DNA of 64,000 nt from Mycobacterium sp. HUMS_12744610 (GCF_041206865.1 NZ_JBGEDP010000002.1:186001-250000), one strand, 5' to 3'; numbered from the stretch's first letter, positions 1-7,701 are shown. Notes: generated by a model not told the origin, from the sequence alone. Program-made: numbers and translations.

Positions 1-345
1 GACTCCATGGTGTCGGCGGCGTGGGCGGCGGCCAGCAGAGCGGTGGCGTCGTCGCGGGCGTCGTCGGAGTGATCCCAGGTTTGAGGTGTCGGAGTCGACG
101 TGGCCGGAGGTGGCGTAGTACACGGTGTTGGCTCCGGAGTACGCGACGTGGGCGCTTTCTCCGTTGTCGTGCAGTGGTGGAGGGAGTTTGACGACCGCAT
201 AGCCGTGCTCGGCGAGGGCGGTGAACGCGTCGGCGGCGATTTGATGGTTGCGGGCGCCGTCTTGTCCGGTGTCGGCCTCGGGCATGTAGGCGGCCAGGAC
301 GTCGGCGAGAATGGCTTGTGCGGTGCGGGTTTCGGTGTCGGTCAT
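1..345 (-). CDS. Hypothetical protein, cut by the window edge, apparent frameshift
   Basis: The ATG at 345 overlaps the stop of the upstream gene (ATGA), so the two are probably translationally coupled. The first ~90 codons look like a normal protein (AYMPEADTG, AEHGYAVVKLPPPL). Near 77-87 this frame becomes an arginine-rich shadow, while a neighbouring frame continues with WDHSDDARDDATALLAAAH to the edge; one extra base would explain it. The 3' end lies outside the window. No family recognised. Confidence 0.5.
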   Translation of the reverse strand, partial: MTDTETRTAQAILADVLAAYMPEADTGQDGARNHQIAADAFTALAEHGYAVVKLPPPLHDNGESAHVAYSGANTVYYATSGHVDSDTSNLGSLRRRPRRRHRSAGRRPRRRHHGV

Positions 346-620
346 CGGGTGGGGCCTTTCTCTACTGCGGCATTGAATGCCGCCTCGGTTTGATCGGCTC
401 TGTTGAGCTGCCAACGTGCGGCGCCGCCGGGCGGTCGTTCGGTTTGGGTGATCACACCGATGCGCGCTAGGGCTCGAAGTTGGGGTCCGACGTAGGCGTG
501 GTGTTCAAAGTTGTTGTATCCGGCGCGGTTACAGATCTCGGTAGTGGACAGGCTTGTGTCGGGGCAGGCGCGTAGGACGGTCAGGATGCGTTTTCGCAGG
601 TTCGCTGTGCGGGTGCTCAC
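342..620 (-). CDS. Winged-helix DNA-binding protein (92 aa)
   Basis: Small basic protein whose core (ILTVLRACPDTSLSTTEICN, then VGPQLRALARIGVITQTERP and ARWQL) has the helix-turn-helix plus wing layout of winged-helix regulators. I chose the GTG at 620 because it overlaps the stop of the preceding 21-codon ORF (GTGA); an upstream GTG at 629 is also open. Its own stop overlaps the next ATG (ATGA). The three-gene chain is read from the conserved-type promoter at 683-725. Target unknown; a plasmid regulator is likely. Confidence 0.7.
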   Translation of the reverse strand: MSTRTANLRKRILTVLRACPDTSLSTTEICNRAGYNNFEHHAYVGPQLRALARIGVITQTERPPGGAARWQLNRADQTEAAFNAAVEKGPTR

Positions 621-682
621 CAGGGCCACACCGTCACCTCCCAGTGGTGGGACTGGGTGGGGTTTGCGTGCGGGTTGACCAC
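617..682 (-). CDS. 21-codon leader ORF coupled to the winged-helix gene
   Basis: A GTG at 682 begins exactly 7 nt after the -10 hexamer of the promoter at 683-725, so the mRNA would start at or next to this codon (leaderless). The 21-residue product begins MVNPHANP and ends WEVTVWPW. Its TGA overlaps the GTG of the next gene (GTGA). It may be a short regulatory peptide, or a leader whose translation delivers ribosomes to the downstream start, which has no obvious Shine-Dalgarno sequence. Inferred from position and coupling only. Confidence 0.45.
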   Translation of the reverse strand: MVNPHANPTQSHHWEVTVWPW

Positions 683-725
683 GGTTTCGATCGTGGTTCG
701 GGCTGTGAGGGGTTTCAAGAGGACC
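683..725 (-). promoter_or_regulatory. Shared-type promoter for the leader ORF/wHTH operon
   Basis: Read leftward: GGTCCTCTTGAAAC box with -35 TTGAAA (713-718), 17 bp, -10 CACGAT (690-695), then 7 nt to the GTG at 682. Same design as nine other promoters in the window. Confidence 0.6.
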
Positions 726-2514
726 GTCCTTGGCGTTGGCGCGGGCCCGTCACCCTGTGTCGGGGCGGCAGGTGCTCGACGATGTCGGCGAGATCCTCGT
801 CACCGCGGGCGCGTAGCACGGTGGTCACCTCGGCGGGTTTGCACTCCAGGCTTGCCGCGAGCGTGTTGACGGTGAGTCTGATGGGGCCGACCAGCTTCTG
901 CAGCCGTTGGTGCTCGGGCAGGGTTGATCTGATCAGTTCGACGTCCACCGAGTTGTCGTCGAGTGAGAAGATCAGGACCAGCGTGTCGCCGAGTCTGGCG
1001 CCGGTCGCCTGCACGTGAGGCCGTAGCGAGCTGGTGCGCACGCCGGTGGTGGAGGTTAGTGGCCAATTCAGGGTGATGGCGCCGTGCGGGCCGGTCATGA
1101 CGCGTATATGTCCGGGCAGAATGCCGAGGGCGGCGGCCACTGCTGTCTTGAAGTGCTGGCTCGAACCTCGCATGACGTCACTGGTGACGGGTACTGCCAG
1201 GCGTAGATGGGTGTCGGCGCTGAGGAAGGCGCCGCGGACGGTGTTGACGGGGGCGAGGACGGGCCATGGGTCTGTGCGTCGGCGCCGGCGCACGGTGCCG
1301 GCTTCGGTGATGAAGGCCAGGGTGCTCACATAGGTTCGGATCGAGGTTTCGGCGATGTCGGGGAATGTGGCGCGGATATCGGTGATGAGTTCAGTGAGGT
1401 TGATGCGGCCGCCGGCGGCGTCGATGCGGATCCGGATCTCGTCGACGATTCCCTTGTATTCATGGTGGCCCCAGGTGTGCAGTCCCCATGAGCGCCTGCT
1501 GGTGCGGACGAATCGGGGATGTCGGATCAGCGCGCCGTGAACGGCTCGGCGGGGGGTTTCGTCGTGCCCGACGGTCGCGAGGATCTCATCAACGGTGGCC
1601 GGCGCGTTAAGTACATGCAGAGCGGCTTCGATCTTGTCGGCGATCGCCTCTCCCCAGCGGACAAACTGGTCGCCGAAGCGGCGGGCATCTAGTTGGTTGT
1701 GCAGATAGGACTGGGCGCTCTGAGGTGCCATCCCGATCGCGCGAAGTGCGTCGAGGAGAGCTGCGAAGTGCGGGGCAGGTTGGACAGCGAATGCTGTGTC
1801 GATGGCGGCGGCGGCGCGGTCGCTGCCACCTGGGTTCTCGAACCAGTCGCCAAGACGGGTGTAGGGGCCGGCCAGGTACAGCAAGACTCGTGCGGTTTCG
1901 CTCGATGGATCTACGTGGAGTGTGGTCAGGGCTGCTGTGACAACTGGGGCGGGGGCGTAAGGGCCGATCTGGTGTCCCAGGTGGTGGGCGTAGTCGGTGA
2001 CTGCTTGGTGCGCTGGTGTGGCGAGCAGTTCGGTGAACTTGGCGGTGGAGCGGCGTTGGTAGCGCCCGACCCAGCCGTGGTAGACGCCGAGTCTCTCGTC
2101 GAGCACTGCCGGTGGTTCGGGTTCGGCGGCCCACAGTCGCGCCGCCAGAATGATGCGGTCGCGTGCGGGGAGGGCGTCGAGGAGCTGGCCCACTGCAGCG
2201 TCGGCGGATGGCCGTTCATTGCTGCTGATGGCCGCTTGGTGCGCGGCGGCTGCTTTCGTGGCGGCTGTGAGGATGTCGCGCGCGTTGGCATCGCCGACGC
2301 CGGGGAGGCTCAGCAGTGTGTGCAGGCTGTGTGGTGCGAAGTCCGCCCAGCGCGTGAACGTGCCCGCGAACGCGGTGTGGACTCGGCGTGGTAGCTGTGC
2401 GTAGGGGACGGGCAGTTCGGTGATGTCGGTGAAGCCGTCGACCAGTTCGGCCAGGGGTGTCTGTGCATGGTGTGCCAGGAGCTGTGGCCAGGTGTCCGGG
2501 TTCGGATCGGTCAT
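715..2514 (-). CDS. Sigma-region-4-like/HTH protein (599 aa), downstream of whiA
   Basis: Large protein without membrane segments or a catalytic motif I recognise. Around residues 105-165 (LDALPARDRIILAARLWA, then DERLGVYHGWVGRYQRRS) the pattern resembles sigma-70 region 4, the -35-recognising helix-turn-helix. Around 295-345 a second winged-helix-like segment (NAPATVDEILATVG, ALIRHPRFVRTS, WGLHTWG) resembles HARE-HTH domains. Its ATG overlaps the whiA stop (ATGA), so it is co-translated with WhiA and may act with it in transcription. The functional assignment is inference from these HTH patterns. Confidence 0.75.
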   Translation of the reverse strand: MTDPNPDTWPQLLAHHAQTPLAELVDGFTDITELPVPYAQLPRRVHTAFAGTFTRWADFAPHSLHTLLSLPGVGDANARDILTAATKAAAAHQAAISSNERPSADAAVGQLLDALPARDRIILAARLWAAEPEPPAVLDERLGVYHGWVGRYQRRSTAKFTELLATPAHQAVTDYAHHLGHQIGPYAPAPVVTAALTTLHVDPSSETARVLLYLAGPYTRLGDWFENPGGSDRAAAAIDTAFAVQPAPHFAALLDALRAIGMAPQSAQSYLHNQLDARRFGDQFVRWGEAIADKIEAALHVLNAPATVDEILATVGHDETPRRAVHGALIRHPRFVRTSRRSWGLHTWGHHEYKGIVDEIRIRIDAAGGRINLTELITDIRATFPDIAETSIRTYVSTLAFITEAGTVRRRRRTDPWPVLAPVNTVRGAFLSADTHLRLAVPVTSDVMRGSSQHFKTAVAAALGILPGHIRVMTGPHGAITLNWPLTSTTGVRTSSLRPHVQATGARLGDTLVLIFSLDDNSVDVELIRSTLPEHQRLQKLVGPIRLTVNTLAASLECKPAEVTTVLRARGDEDLADIVEHLPPRHRVTGPRQRQGRSS

Positions 2515-3503
2515 GACGAGCGTTTGAGCTGGTCCCAGGCTAGAGCGGCTTCGGTGTCGGGTATTCCCGCCCGGTGGGCGGTGCGGTCGGCGAGCCGGAT
2601 GAGTCGGCGGATCCGTCCGGCCACGGTGTCTTTGCTGATCGGCGGTTCGGCCAGCTGCGCCAGTTTATCGAGGGAGACGTCGGGGTGTGCGATACGCAGT
2701 TGACCGGCGTCGGCGAGCACTGGGGGTGCGGCGGGTCCGAGGATTTCCAGGGCACGCTGCGCCCGGGCGACAGCCTCGGCTGCGGCTCGGCTTGAGCGGC
2801 GCCGGTTGGCGCCGTTGAAGTTGGCGAGTTGTTCCCCAGGGGTGCTGGCTGCGCGTGCGCGGCGGCGTGTGACGTGTGCGTCCCAGATCGGTCGGGTGTG
2901 GTGTGCGCCCATCCGGGACAGCAGTTCGCTGATGTCGTCGTCACGGATGGTCACGCGGTCTCGTTCCTGAATGACGCGCATCTTGGCGTGAACGCCGAGT
3001 TTGCGTGCGGCGCCGACGAGCGCGAGGGCGGCTTCGGGGCCGGGGCAGTGCACTTCGAGGGCGGTGGTGCGGCCGTTGTCGACGAGGGCGCCTCGGGCCT
3101 GGAAGGCGCCGCGCCACACGGATTCGGCGTCGGCGATCGTTCCGCTGACGATGTGCGGGGGCATGCCGCGCACGGGCGCGCCGCGGCGGTCCAACAACCC
3201 CGTCCGACGGGCCAGCGGTTCGGCGTCTTTGCCGACGTAGATGAGATAGCCGGTGACGGGCCGGGTGGCGCCGGCCGCAACGACGCGCAGGCTGGCGTGG
3301 CAGTCGTAGAGCTCTTCGATGTTGGCCTGCAGGCGACGGGCGGTGCTGGCGAGGTCGAGCTCGGCGGCGAAGACGAGGTGGTTGTCGACTATGCGGAGGC
3401 TGTCGGTGTAGCGCAGCAGTGCGGTGACTTCTGCCTTGCGGGCGTTGGTGTTGTCGACGTGGACACGGGTCAGTTCGTCTTTGGCGTCGGTAGTGATGCT
3501 CAC
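2511..3503 (-). CDS. whiA: Plasmid-borne WhiA transcription regulator (330 aa)
   Basis: Very close in pattern along its whole length to mycobacterial chromosomal WhiA: N-terminal TDAKDELTRVHVDN and ARKAEVTALLRYTDSLRIV, the LAGLIDADG-like core (RRTGLLDRRGAPVRGMPP, WRGAFQARGAL, LEVHCPGPEAALALVGAARK, LSRMGAHHTR), and the C-terminal HTH (LDKLAQLAEPPISKDTVAGR, ending in AGIPDTEAA). WhiA is normally a single-copy chromosomal sporulation/septation regulator acting with a WhiB partner. I chose the GTG at 3503 because it overlaps the upstream stop (GTGA) and gives the canonical N-terminus; an in-frame ATG at 3539 would overlap the upstream gene by 40 nt. Coupled to the genes on both sides. Confidence 0.93.
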   Translation of the reverse strand: MSITTDAKDELTRVHVDNTNARKAEVTALLRYTDSLRIVDNHLVFAAELDLASTARRLQANIEELYDCHASLRVVAAGATRPVTGYLIYVGKDAEPLARRTGLLDRRGAPVRGMPPHIVSGTIADAESVWRGAFQARGALVDNGRTTALEVHCPGPEAALALVGAARKLGVHAKMRVIQERDRVTIRDDDISELLSRMGAHHTRPIWDAHVTRRRARAASTPGEQLANFNGANRRRSSRAAAEAVARAQRALEILGPAAPPVLADAGQLRIAHPDVSLDKLAQLAEPPISKDTVAGRIRRLIRLADRTAHRAGIPDTEAALAWDQLKRSS

Positions 3504-4048
3504 GGTGCGGTCCGTCGTTTCTTGGGGAGTTGGTGCCACACGCTGATCGCGGTGGCGACAGTTCGTGTCGCGAAAAGTGTTGGCGTTGGCGAGTAGAGAC
3601 GTTTCGCCGATTTTGTGCGGTCGGCTCGCGTGCGGTCGGCAGGTCCGACGAGCAGATGTGGTGTCGGCCTAGCGGCGATGACGATCCCGACGCCCAGCAG
3701 CGCGGGCAGCAGCAGAGCCAGGCCGGCGGCTGGATGTCCAGCGGCGACGACGACGAGTCCGGCCATCAGCGCGGCGGCGGCGAAGGCGCCGGCGGTGATG
3801 GGCCAGCTGGCTGCGCGGATACCGCTGCCGTATGCCCGCAGCCGCCATTCGGCGGCGATCGCGTCCGGGTCGATGATGCTCGGGGAGGCTAGCTGCCCGG
3901 CGGTAGCGGTGCACCATTCGGCGAAATCGTTAACTGTGTCGCGGGTACGCGGGTGGCGCTCAGCCCAGATGTGGGCCAGGTGGGCGTCCTGACTAATCCA
4001 GTGATGCAGTTGCGTCCTGGTCGGAGTGAGGCTGGCTCGGGTTGCCAT
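3500..4048 (-). CDS. Two-helix membrane protein (182 aa), first gene of the whiA operon
   Basis: N-terminal ~80 residues are soluble and start MATRASLTPTRTQLHHW. Two hydrophobic helices follow at about residues 85-105 (AGAFAAAALMAGLVVVAAG) and 108-125 (AAGLALLLPALLGVGIVIA), then a basic C-terminus. The ATG at 4048 lies 6 nt after the -10 of the promoter at 4049-4091, so translation is probably leaderless. The stop overlaps the whiA GTG. A membrane partner of WhiA-dependent regulation is possible; no family recognised. Confidence 0.75.
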   Translation of the reverse strand: MATRASLTPTRTQLHHWISQDAHLAHIWAERHPRTRDTVNDFAEWCTATAGQLASPSIIDPDAIAAEWRLRAYGSGIRAASWPITAGAFAAAALMAGLVVVAAGHPAAGLALLLPALLGVGIVIAARPTPHLLVGPADRTRADRTKSAKRLYSPTPTLFATRTVATAISVWHQLPKKRRTAP

Positions 4049-4091
4049 GTCCCGACGGTATGGGCCGATAGTGGTGGTTTTCCAGAGGACC
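4049..4091 (-). promoter_or_regulatory. Shared-type promoter of the whiA operon
   Basis: Read leftward: GGTCCTCTGGAAAACC box with -35 TGGAAA (4079-4084), 18 bp, -10 TACCGT (4055-4060), 6 nt to the ATG at 4048. Leaderless arrangement. Confidence 0.7.
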
Positions 4092-4134
4092 GCGGCAAGG
4101 GTTGGAGCTGTTGAATCCGCCTATCCTGTGGTGT

Positions 4135-4470
4135 ATGACGAGCGACCGGAAGTCGATGGAGGTCGTCGAGGCGGATTCGCTGGAGCCTGCGGCCACCTCT
4201 GCTCATCCTGCGGCGGCGTATTTCGCCGAACAGCTCAAGACCCTGATGGGCCGGTACCGCGTCCGCACGTCGGCGGGAAAGCCCCGCAAGCTGACACCTC
4301 TGCGGCTGCAGCGGATGCTTACTGCCCAATATCCGGGTTGGCGCCTGTCGCAGTCCCAGATGTATCGGCTCTACCGGGCCGAGAGCCTGCCCTACCTCGA
4401 CGATATCTGCGTGATCGCGGACTTCTTCGGGGTGTCGCCACGGTTCTTCGTCTCCGACCAATCGCTGTAG
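4135..4470 (+). CDS. EspR-like HTH regulator (111 aa)
   Basis: The C-terminal half (LTPLRLQRMLTAQYPGW, LSQSQMYRLYRAESLPYLDD, VIADFFGVSPRFFVSDQSL) follows the N-terminal HTH of mycobacterial EspR, which also ends in a 'FF...FF.D' stretch. EspR is a nucleoid-associated regulator of ESX-1 genes. I chose the ATG at 4135, which lies 7 nt after a TATCCT -10 (4122-4127), suggesting a leaderless start; an in-frame TTG at 4102 is the alternative. Divergent from the whiA operon and followed 2 nt later by the Imm61-like gene. A specific plasmid regulator is likely; its target is not known. Confidence 0.75.
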   Translation: MTSDRKSMEVVEADSLEPAATSAHPAAAYFAEQLKTLMGRYRVRTSAGKPRKLTPLRLQRMLTAQYPGWRLSQSQMYRLYRAESLPYLDDICVIADFFGVSPRFFVSDQSL

Positions 4471-4472
4471 CA

Positions 4473-5006
4473 GTGGGCGAAGTGCCGGTGTTGTCCGCTG
4501 AATGTGCGGGTTGGGCACGCACGGCCGGGTATGAGGTCCGCGTCGACAGTGAGGCGACGGTGCTGTCGCCTCTGGGTGGCGGGCGTAGCTGGTATCGGCT
4601 ACAACGCCGCGGCGATGCCGGCCGGGTGGAGCTCTCGGAAACCGATAGCGAAGGCATGACCGAGATCCTGCTGTTCGCCGTCGACATGGATGTGACTGAG
4701 CGGTTCTTGATCGGTGCGCTTGGCGACGACATTCGCGATCATATTGACTTGCCGTTTCTCGAATTGCCGTGGCGGCGTGCTGGCGATCTCGCTATCGGGT
4801 TTGCGGTCAGCGGCGTTGCGCGGGGGTATCGGACGTTGTCTCGGGCTGGGGTGGGGCCGATCGCGGCAGCTGCCGGGGACGAGCCTGGTTTGTCGCGACT
4901 GGTCCCGTTGTCGAGGTTCATGCTGCTCACGCTCGCGGAGTTGAGACGGTCGTTTCTTGCGGTGGACGGTGCTCCGCTGTTGGCGGCTGGCCGGTACCGG
5001 CGGTGA
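4473..5006 (+). CDS. Imm61-like immunity protein (177 aa)
   Basis: Matches the layout I know for the Imm61 family of toxin-immunity proteins: WARTAGYEVRVDSEATVLSP, then ILLFAVDMDVTERFLIGALG, DHIDLPFLELPW, GFAVSGVARGYRTLS, and the end LRRSFLAVDGAPLL. Imm61 proteins neutralise polymorphic, often type VII-secreted, nuclease or NADase-like toxins in actinobacteria. The GTG at 4473 follows the EspR-like stop by 2 nt; GTG 4482 is also possible. No cognate toxin is visible beside it, so it may protect against toxins of other elements. Family call from pattern memory. Confidence 0.6.
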   Translation: MGEVPVLSAECAGWARTAGYEVRVDSEATVLSPLGGGRSWYRLQRRGDAGRVELSETDSEGMTEILLFAVDMDVTERFLIGALGDDIRDHIDLPFLELPWRRAGDLAIGFAVSGVARGYRTLSRAGVGPIAAAAGDEPGLSRLVPLSRFMLLTLAELRRSFLAVDGAPLLAAGRYRR

Positions 5007-5010
5007 GGTG

Positions 5011-5691
5011 TTACCGCCAGTAACTGGGCAGCTGCTCGACGCTTTCGCGGTATGTGGGTTCCAAGGTCATGAGGTCAAGTTGGTAGGAGCGTCGCTGCTT
5101 GTCAGGCCATTGGTGGACTCGTTCGAGCAGCCAGTCGTACCAGTCGACGTCGAGGCCGGCGGCGGCCATTCCGGCCCGGTAGGAGGCGGTGGCCAGGTCA
5201 CGGTCGATAGCGGTTCCGACGATGGAGGTCGCGAGATTGATGCCGGTTTGGGTCCGAAGTCGCTGTTCTGTGTCGTCGGTGTCGGTCAAGCACTGTTTGA
5301 TCGCTTCGAACCACGCGTCGAGGGAGGCTCGCCAGCCCACTCCGCGGTCTGGTTCCCAGTCCGCGGACGGCAGGTTGGCCAGTTCGGTAGCGGCGTCGAC
5401 GCGGGCCTGGTGTTGCGCTGGCGGGAGTCCGTCGGGTTCGGCCAGGGTGCGGCTGAGGTTGTCTCGCCAGGTGGCTGTGAGGGTGCCGTCGCGGGCGGAG
5501 AGTAGGTGCGCGCGCAGCAGGGTCAGGCGTGCGATGTGGTGCTGGAATTCGGTGATGGCCGTGGTGGTGTGTGCCAGGCGGCCGGCGATGTCCACGTTCC
5601 ACGTGGGTTGGGGTTCGTCGCCGGTGTCGTCGTCGGCGTCGTCGTCGGCGTCGTCGTCGGCGTCGGGGCTGGAGCGTGGTGTAGTGGTCAT
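5011..5691 (-). CDS. Hypothetical protein with acidic N-terminus (226 aa)
   Basis: Begins with an Asp-rich tract (residues ~9-28, repeated DADDD), then a helical soluble protein with several Trp residues (WEPDRGVGWRASLDAWFEA, GLDVDWYDWLLERVHQW) and no membrane segment. Its ATG overlaps the stop of the upstream gene, so it is the second gene of a two-gene operon with the HTH-containing 258-aa protein. The acidic tract derives from a short tandem DNA repeat (gtcgtcggc units at 5630-5665). Function unknown. Confidence 0.7.
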   Translation of the reverse strand: MTTTPRSSPDADDDADDDADDDTGDEPQPTWNVDIAGRLAHTTTAITEFQHHIARLTLLRAHLLSARDGTLTATWRDNLSRTLAEPDGLPPAQHQARVDAATELANLPSADWEPDRGVGWRASLDAWFEAIKQCLTDTDDTEQRLRTQTGINLATSIVGTAIDRDLATASYRAGMAAAGLDVDWYDWLLERVHQWPDKQRRSYQLDLMTLEPTYRESVEQLPSYWR

Positions 5692-6464
5692 CGCAGGGTG
5701 AACGCGTCAGCGGCGGCGACACTGTAGGGCGGGAGGATGGCGTGGGCGCGGCGCAGCGCGGTGACGATGCGGGCAAAGGTCACGTCGTGGTCGTCGCGGC
5801 GTCGGGCATCGCGGGTGTTGAAGTGGATGTCCTCGGGGGTGAGGCCGAGCAGGGTCGGCGCCATGGCGCCGCGTTCGCCTGCGGCGCTGATGAACTCGAT
5901 GCGGTAGTGGCCTTGGTGATCCCAGCTGGTGGGGCGGCCGTCAACGACGGTTGGTGTGCCCTTCCACCGCTGCGGTGAGTAGATGATGAGTTTCTCGCCG
6001 GTGCGCTGATGGACGAATTCGGCGCCGTCTGTGTCGAGGGTGGCCACGGGCAAAGGGTATTCGATGTCGTCGATGTTGTTGGCGATGATGACGTCGCGGC
6101 TGCTGGTGATCGTCTCCGATTCGATCCACGTGCTGGCGGCGCAGCGGGCGGCGTGCCACAGCAGTTCGGGTTGCGATCGGGCCGCTGGGGTGGTGGCGTC
6201 CTGGATGTACGACGGTAGCTGGCGGACGGCTTTGGCGTACGCGCGCAGTTCTGCTCTGGGGTGGCCGAGCTCCCGGGCGATGTAGTGGTCGCTGAAGCCG
6301 AGTTGGCGCATCGTCAGGAACGCCAGGCCAATCACGTCGTGTTCGCTCTGTTCGGCTTCCTGCCGGTTGTGGCGGGCCTGGGCGACCGCTGTGGTGACCG
6401 CGTGGACGGCAGTCAGGAGATGACGTGGGACGTCTTCGCTGGCAGCCCTTGATGCAGTGGTCAC
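5688..6464 (-). CDS. Hypothetical protein with N-terminal HTH-like segment (258 aa)
   Basis: The segment LTMRQLGFSDHYIARELGHP near residue 50-70 looks like a helix-turn-helix; the rest contains a beta-rich domain (GEKLIIYSPQRWKGTPTVV, SWDHQGHYRIEFIS). I chose the GTG at 6464, which lies 6 nt after the -10 of the promoter at 6465-6505, rather than the in-frame ATG at 6500 that would lie inside that promoter. Couples by overlap to the 226-aa gene. No family recognised. Confidence 0.7.
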   Translation of the reverse strand: MTTASRAASEDVPRHLLTAVHAVTTAVAQARHNRQEAEQSEHDVIGLAFLTMRQLGFSDHYIARELGHPRAELRAYAKAVRQLPSYIQDATTPAARSQPELLWHAARCAASTWIESETITSSRDVIIANNIDDIEYPLPVATLDTDGAEFVHQRTGEKLIIYSPQRWKGTPTVVDGRPTSWDHQGHYRIEFISAAGERGAMAPTLLGLTPEDIHFNTRDARRRDDHDVTFARIVTALRRAHAILPPYSVAAADAFTLR

Positions 6465-6505
6465 ATTTTGACGGTATGCGCGGTGATCGGGGTTTTCCAC
6501 AGGAC
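6465..6505 (-). promoter_or_regulatory. Shared-type promoter, leftward
   Basis: Read leftward: GTCCTGTGGAAAACC box with -35 TGGAAA (6494-6499), 17 bp, -10 TACCGT (6471-6476), 6 nt to the GTG at 6464. It faces away from the similar rightward promoter at 6532. Confidence 0.65.
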
Positions 6506-6531
6506 ACCGGAGCGGCCGCCGGCGGGGCGGA

Positions 6532-6567
6532 GTCCTCTTGAAGACGGCTCTTGAGCTGGCTGATGCT
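6532..6567 (+). promoter_or_regulatory. Shared-type promoter of the ardC operon, rightward
   Basis: GTCCTCTTGAAGAC box with -35 TTGAAG (6538-6543), 18 bp, -10 GATGCT (6562-6567). Here a leader of roughly 40 nt with a Shine-Dalgarno sequence follows, unlike the leaderless copies. Confidence 0.55.
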
Positions 6568-6582
6568 GGGGATCAGATCCCC
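6568..6582 (+). promoter_or_regulatory. 15-bp palindrome in the ardC leader
   Basis: GGGGATC-A-GATCCCC is a perfect inverted repeat directly after the -10 box, so it overlaps the expected transcription start. It could be an operator or a short RNA hairpin ahead of the Shine-Dalgarno sequence at 6596. Confidence 0.4.
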
Positions 6583-6611
6583 TTGTCAGCCAGGTGAAGG
6601 AGATGTGGCCA

Positions 6612-7682
6612 ATGTGCCGATCAGAACGCGACCCCGACGGTCCGCGCCGGTGCCCAGGCGATGCGCGTGCGGCTTATCACCGCACCGCGGTGGCGGTGCT
6701 GGATTTGGAGCATGCTGAAGCCGAACTGGTACAGGAATTGGCCGCGCTCGACAACGGCGCCGGCGGCTCAAGTGGTGGCGTTGCGCGGCCAGTGGTGAGC
6801 TTCCCCGACAAGGAGACGCGCACCGAGGACATTCGGCGTGAGATCGACACGGCGATCAACGAGCTCAACACTGGCGAGAACTGGCGGCAGTGGTTGGAGT
6901 TCTCGGGCAAGTTTCACAAGTACTCGCTGAACAACCAGCTGTTGATCTATATGCAGAAGCCGGAAGCAACTCAGGTCGCCGGTTTCAACAAATGGAAAGA
7001 GCTAGGTCGCTCAGTCAATAAGGGCGAGAAGGCGGTCTGGATTTTCGCTCCGATGGTCCGCAAGGTCCGCGTCGAGGATGCCAATGGCAACCCGGTGTTG
7101 GACTCCAGGGGCAAACCTAGGTACGAGCAGAAAGTCACCGGGTTCAAGACGGTGCCCGTGTTCGACGTGTCCTCTACCGACGGCGAGCCGCTCCCCCAGC
7201 GTCCCGTCGTGGAGGTCGACCGGATGTCGGGTTCGGCACCCGAGGGAATGCACGAGGATCTCACGGCACAGATCGAGGGACACGGATACCGCGTGGTGTA
7301 TGAAGATCTCGGCGACGGACCTGGGATTCCCGACGGCCGCACCGTCCCGGACTTGAAGACCGTCACCATCAACACCCACTACAGCCACGCCCACCAAGGG
7401 CTGGTGCTTGCCCATGAACTCGCCCACATTGAGTGCGGCCATACCGAGCGGACCGACAAGTACCACACCGGCGCCGGCGGCGAGCGCTCAACGATGGAGG
7501 TGGAAGCGCAAAGCGTCTCCTACGTCGTCGGTCGCAGATGGGGTTTGACCGACAACGCGTCGTTCTCCTACATCGACGGATGGGCCCACGGCGACAAGGA
7601 GAAGGTACGCAAGACCGCTGAATCCGTGATCAAGGCCACGGACCGAATCATGGCCCGCTCCAAGCTCTTACAGACCACATAA
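6612..7682 (+). CDS. ArdC-like antirestriction protein with metallopeptidase domain (356 aa)
   Basis: Three parts are visible: a short N-terminus MCRSERDPDGPRRCPGDARA of a type common in actinobacterial mobile elements; an ArdC N-terminal ssDNA-binding domain (WRQWLEFSGKFHKYSLNNQL, GFNKWKELGRSVNKGEKAVW); and a C-terminal zinc metallopeptidase domain with LAHELAHIECGH (HExxH) and a downstream Glu in MEVEAQSVSYVV. ArdC proteins accompany the entering strand in conjugation and protect it from restriction. The ATG at 6612 sits 9 nt after GAAGGAG; earlier in-frame starts (6594, 6603) leave no room for it. First gene of a five-gene rightward operon. Confidence 0.88.
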   Translation: MCRSERDPDGPRRCPGDARAAYHRTAVAVLDLEHAEAELVQELAALDNGAGGSSGGVARPVVSFPDKETRTEDIRREIDTAINELNTGENWRQWLEFSGKFHKYSLNNQLLIYMQKPEATQVAGFNKWKELGRSVNKGEKAVWIFAPMVRKVRVEDANGNPVLDSRGKPRYEQKVTGFKTVPVFDVSSTDGEPLPQRPVVEVDRMSGSAPEGMHEDLTAQIEGHGYRVVYEDLGDGPGIPDGRTVPDLKTVTINTHYSHAHQGLVLAHELAHIECGHTERTDKYHTGAGGERSTMEVEAQSVSYVVGRRWGLTDNASFSYIDGWAHGDKEKVRKTAESVIKATDRIMARSKLLQTT

Positions 7683-7701
7683 CACCGGAAGGAAGTACAT
7701 C

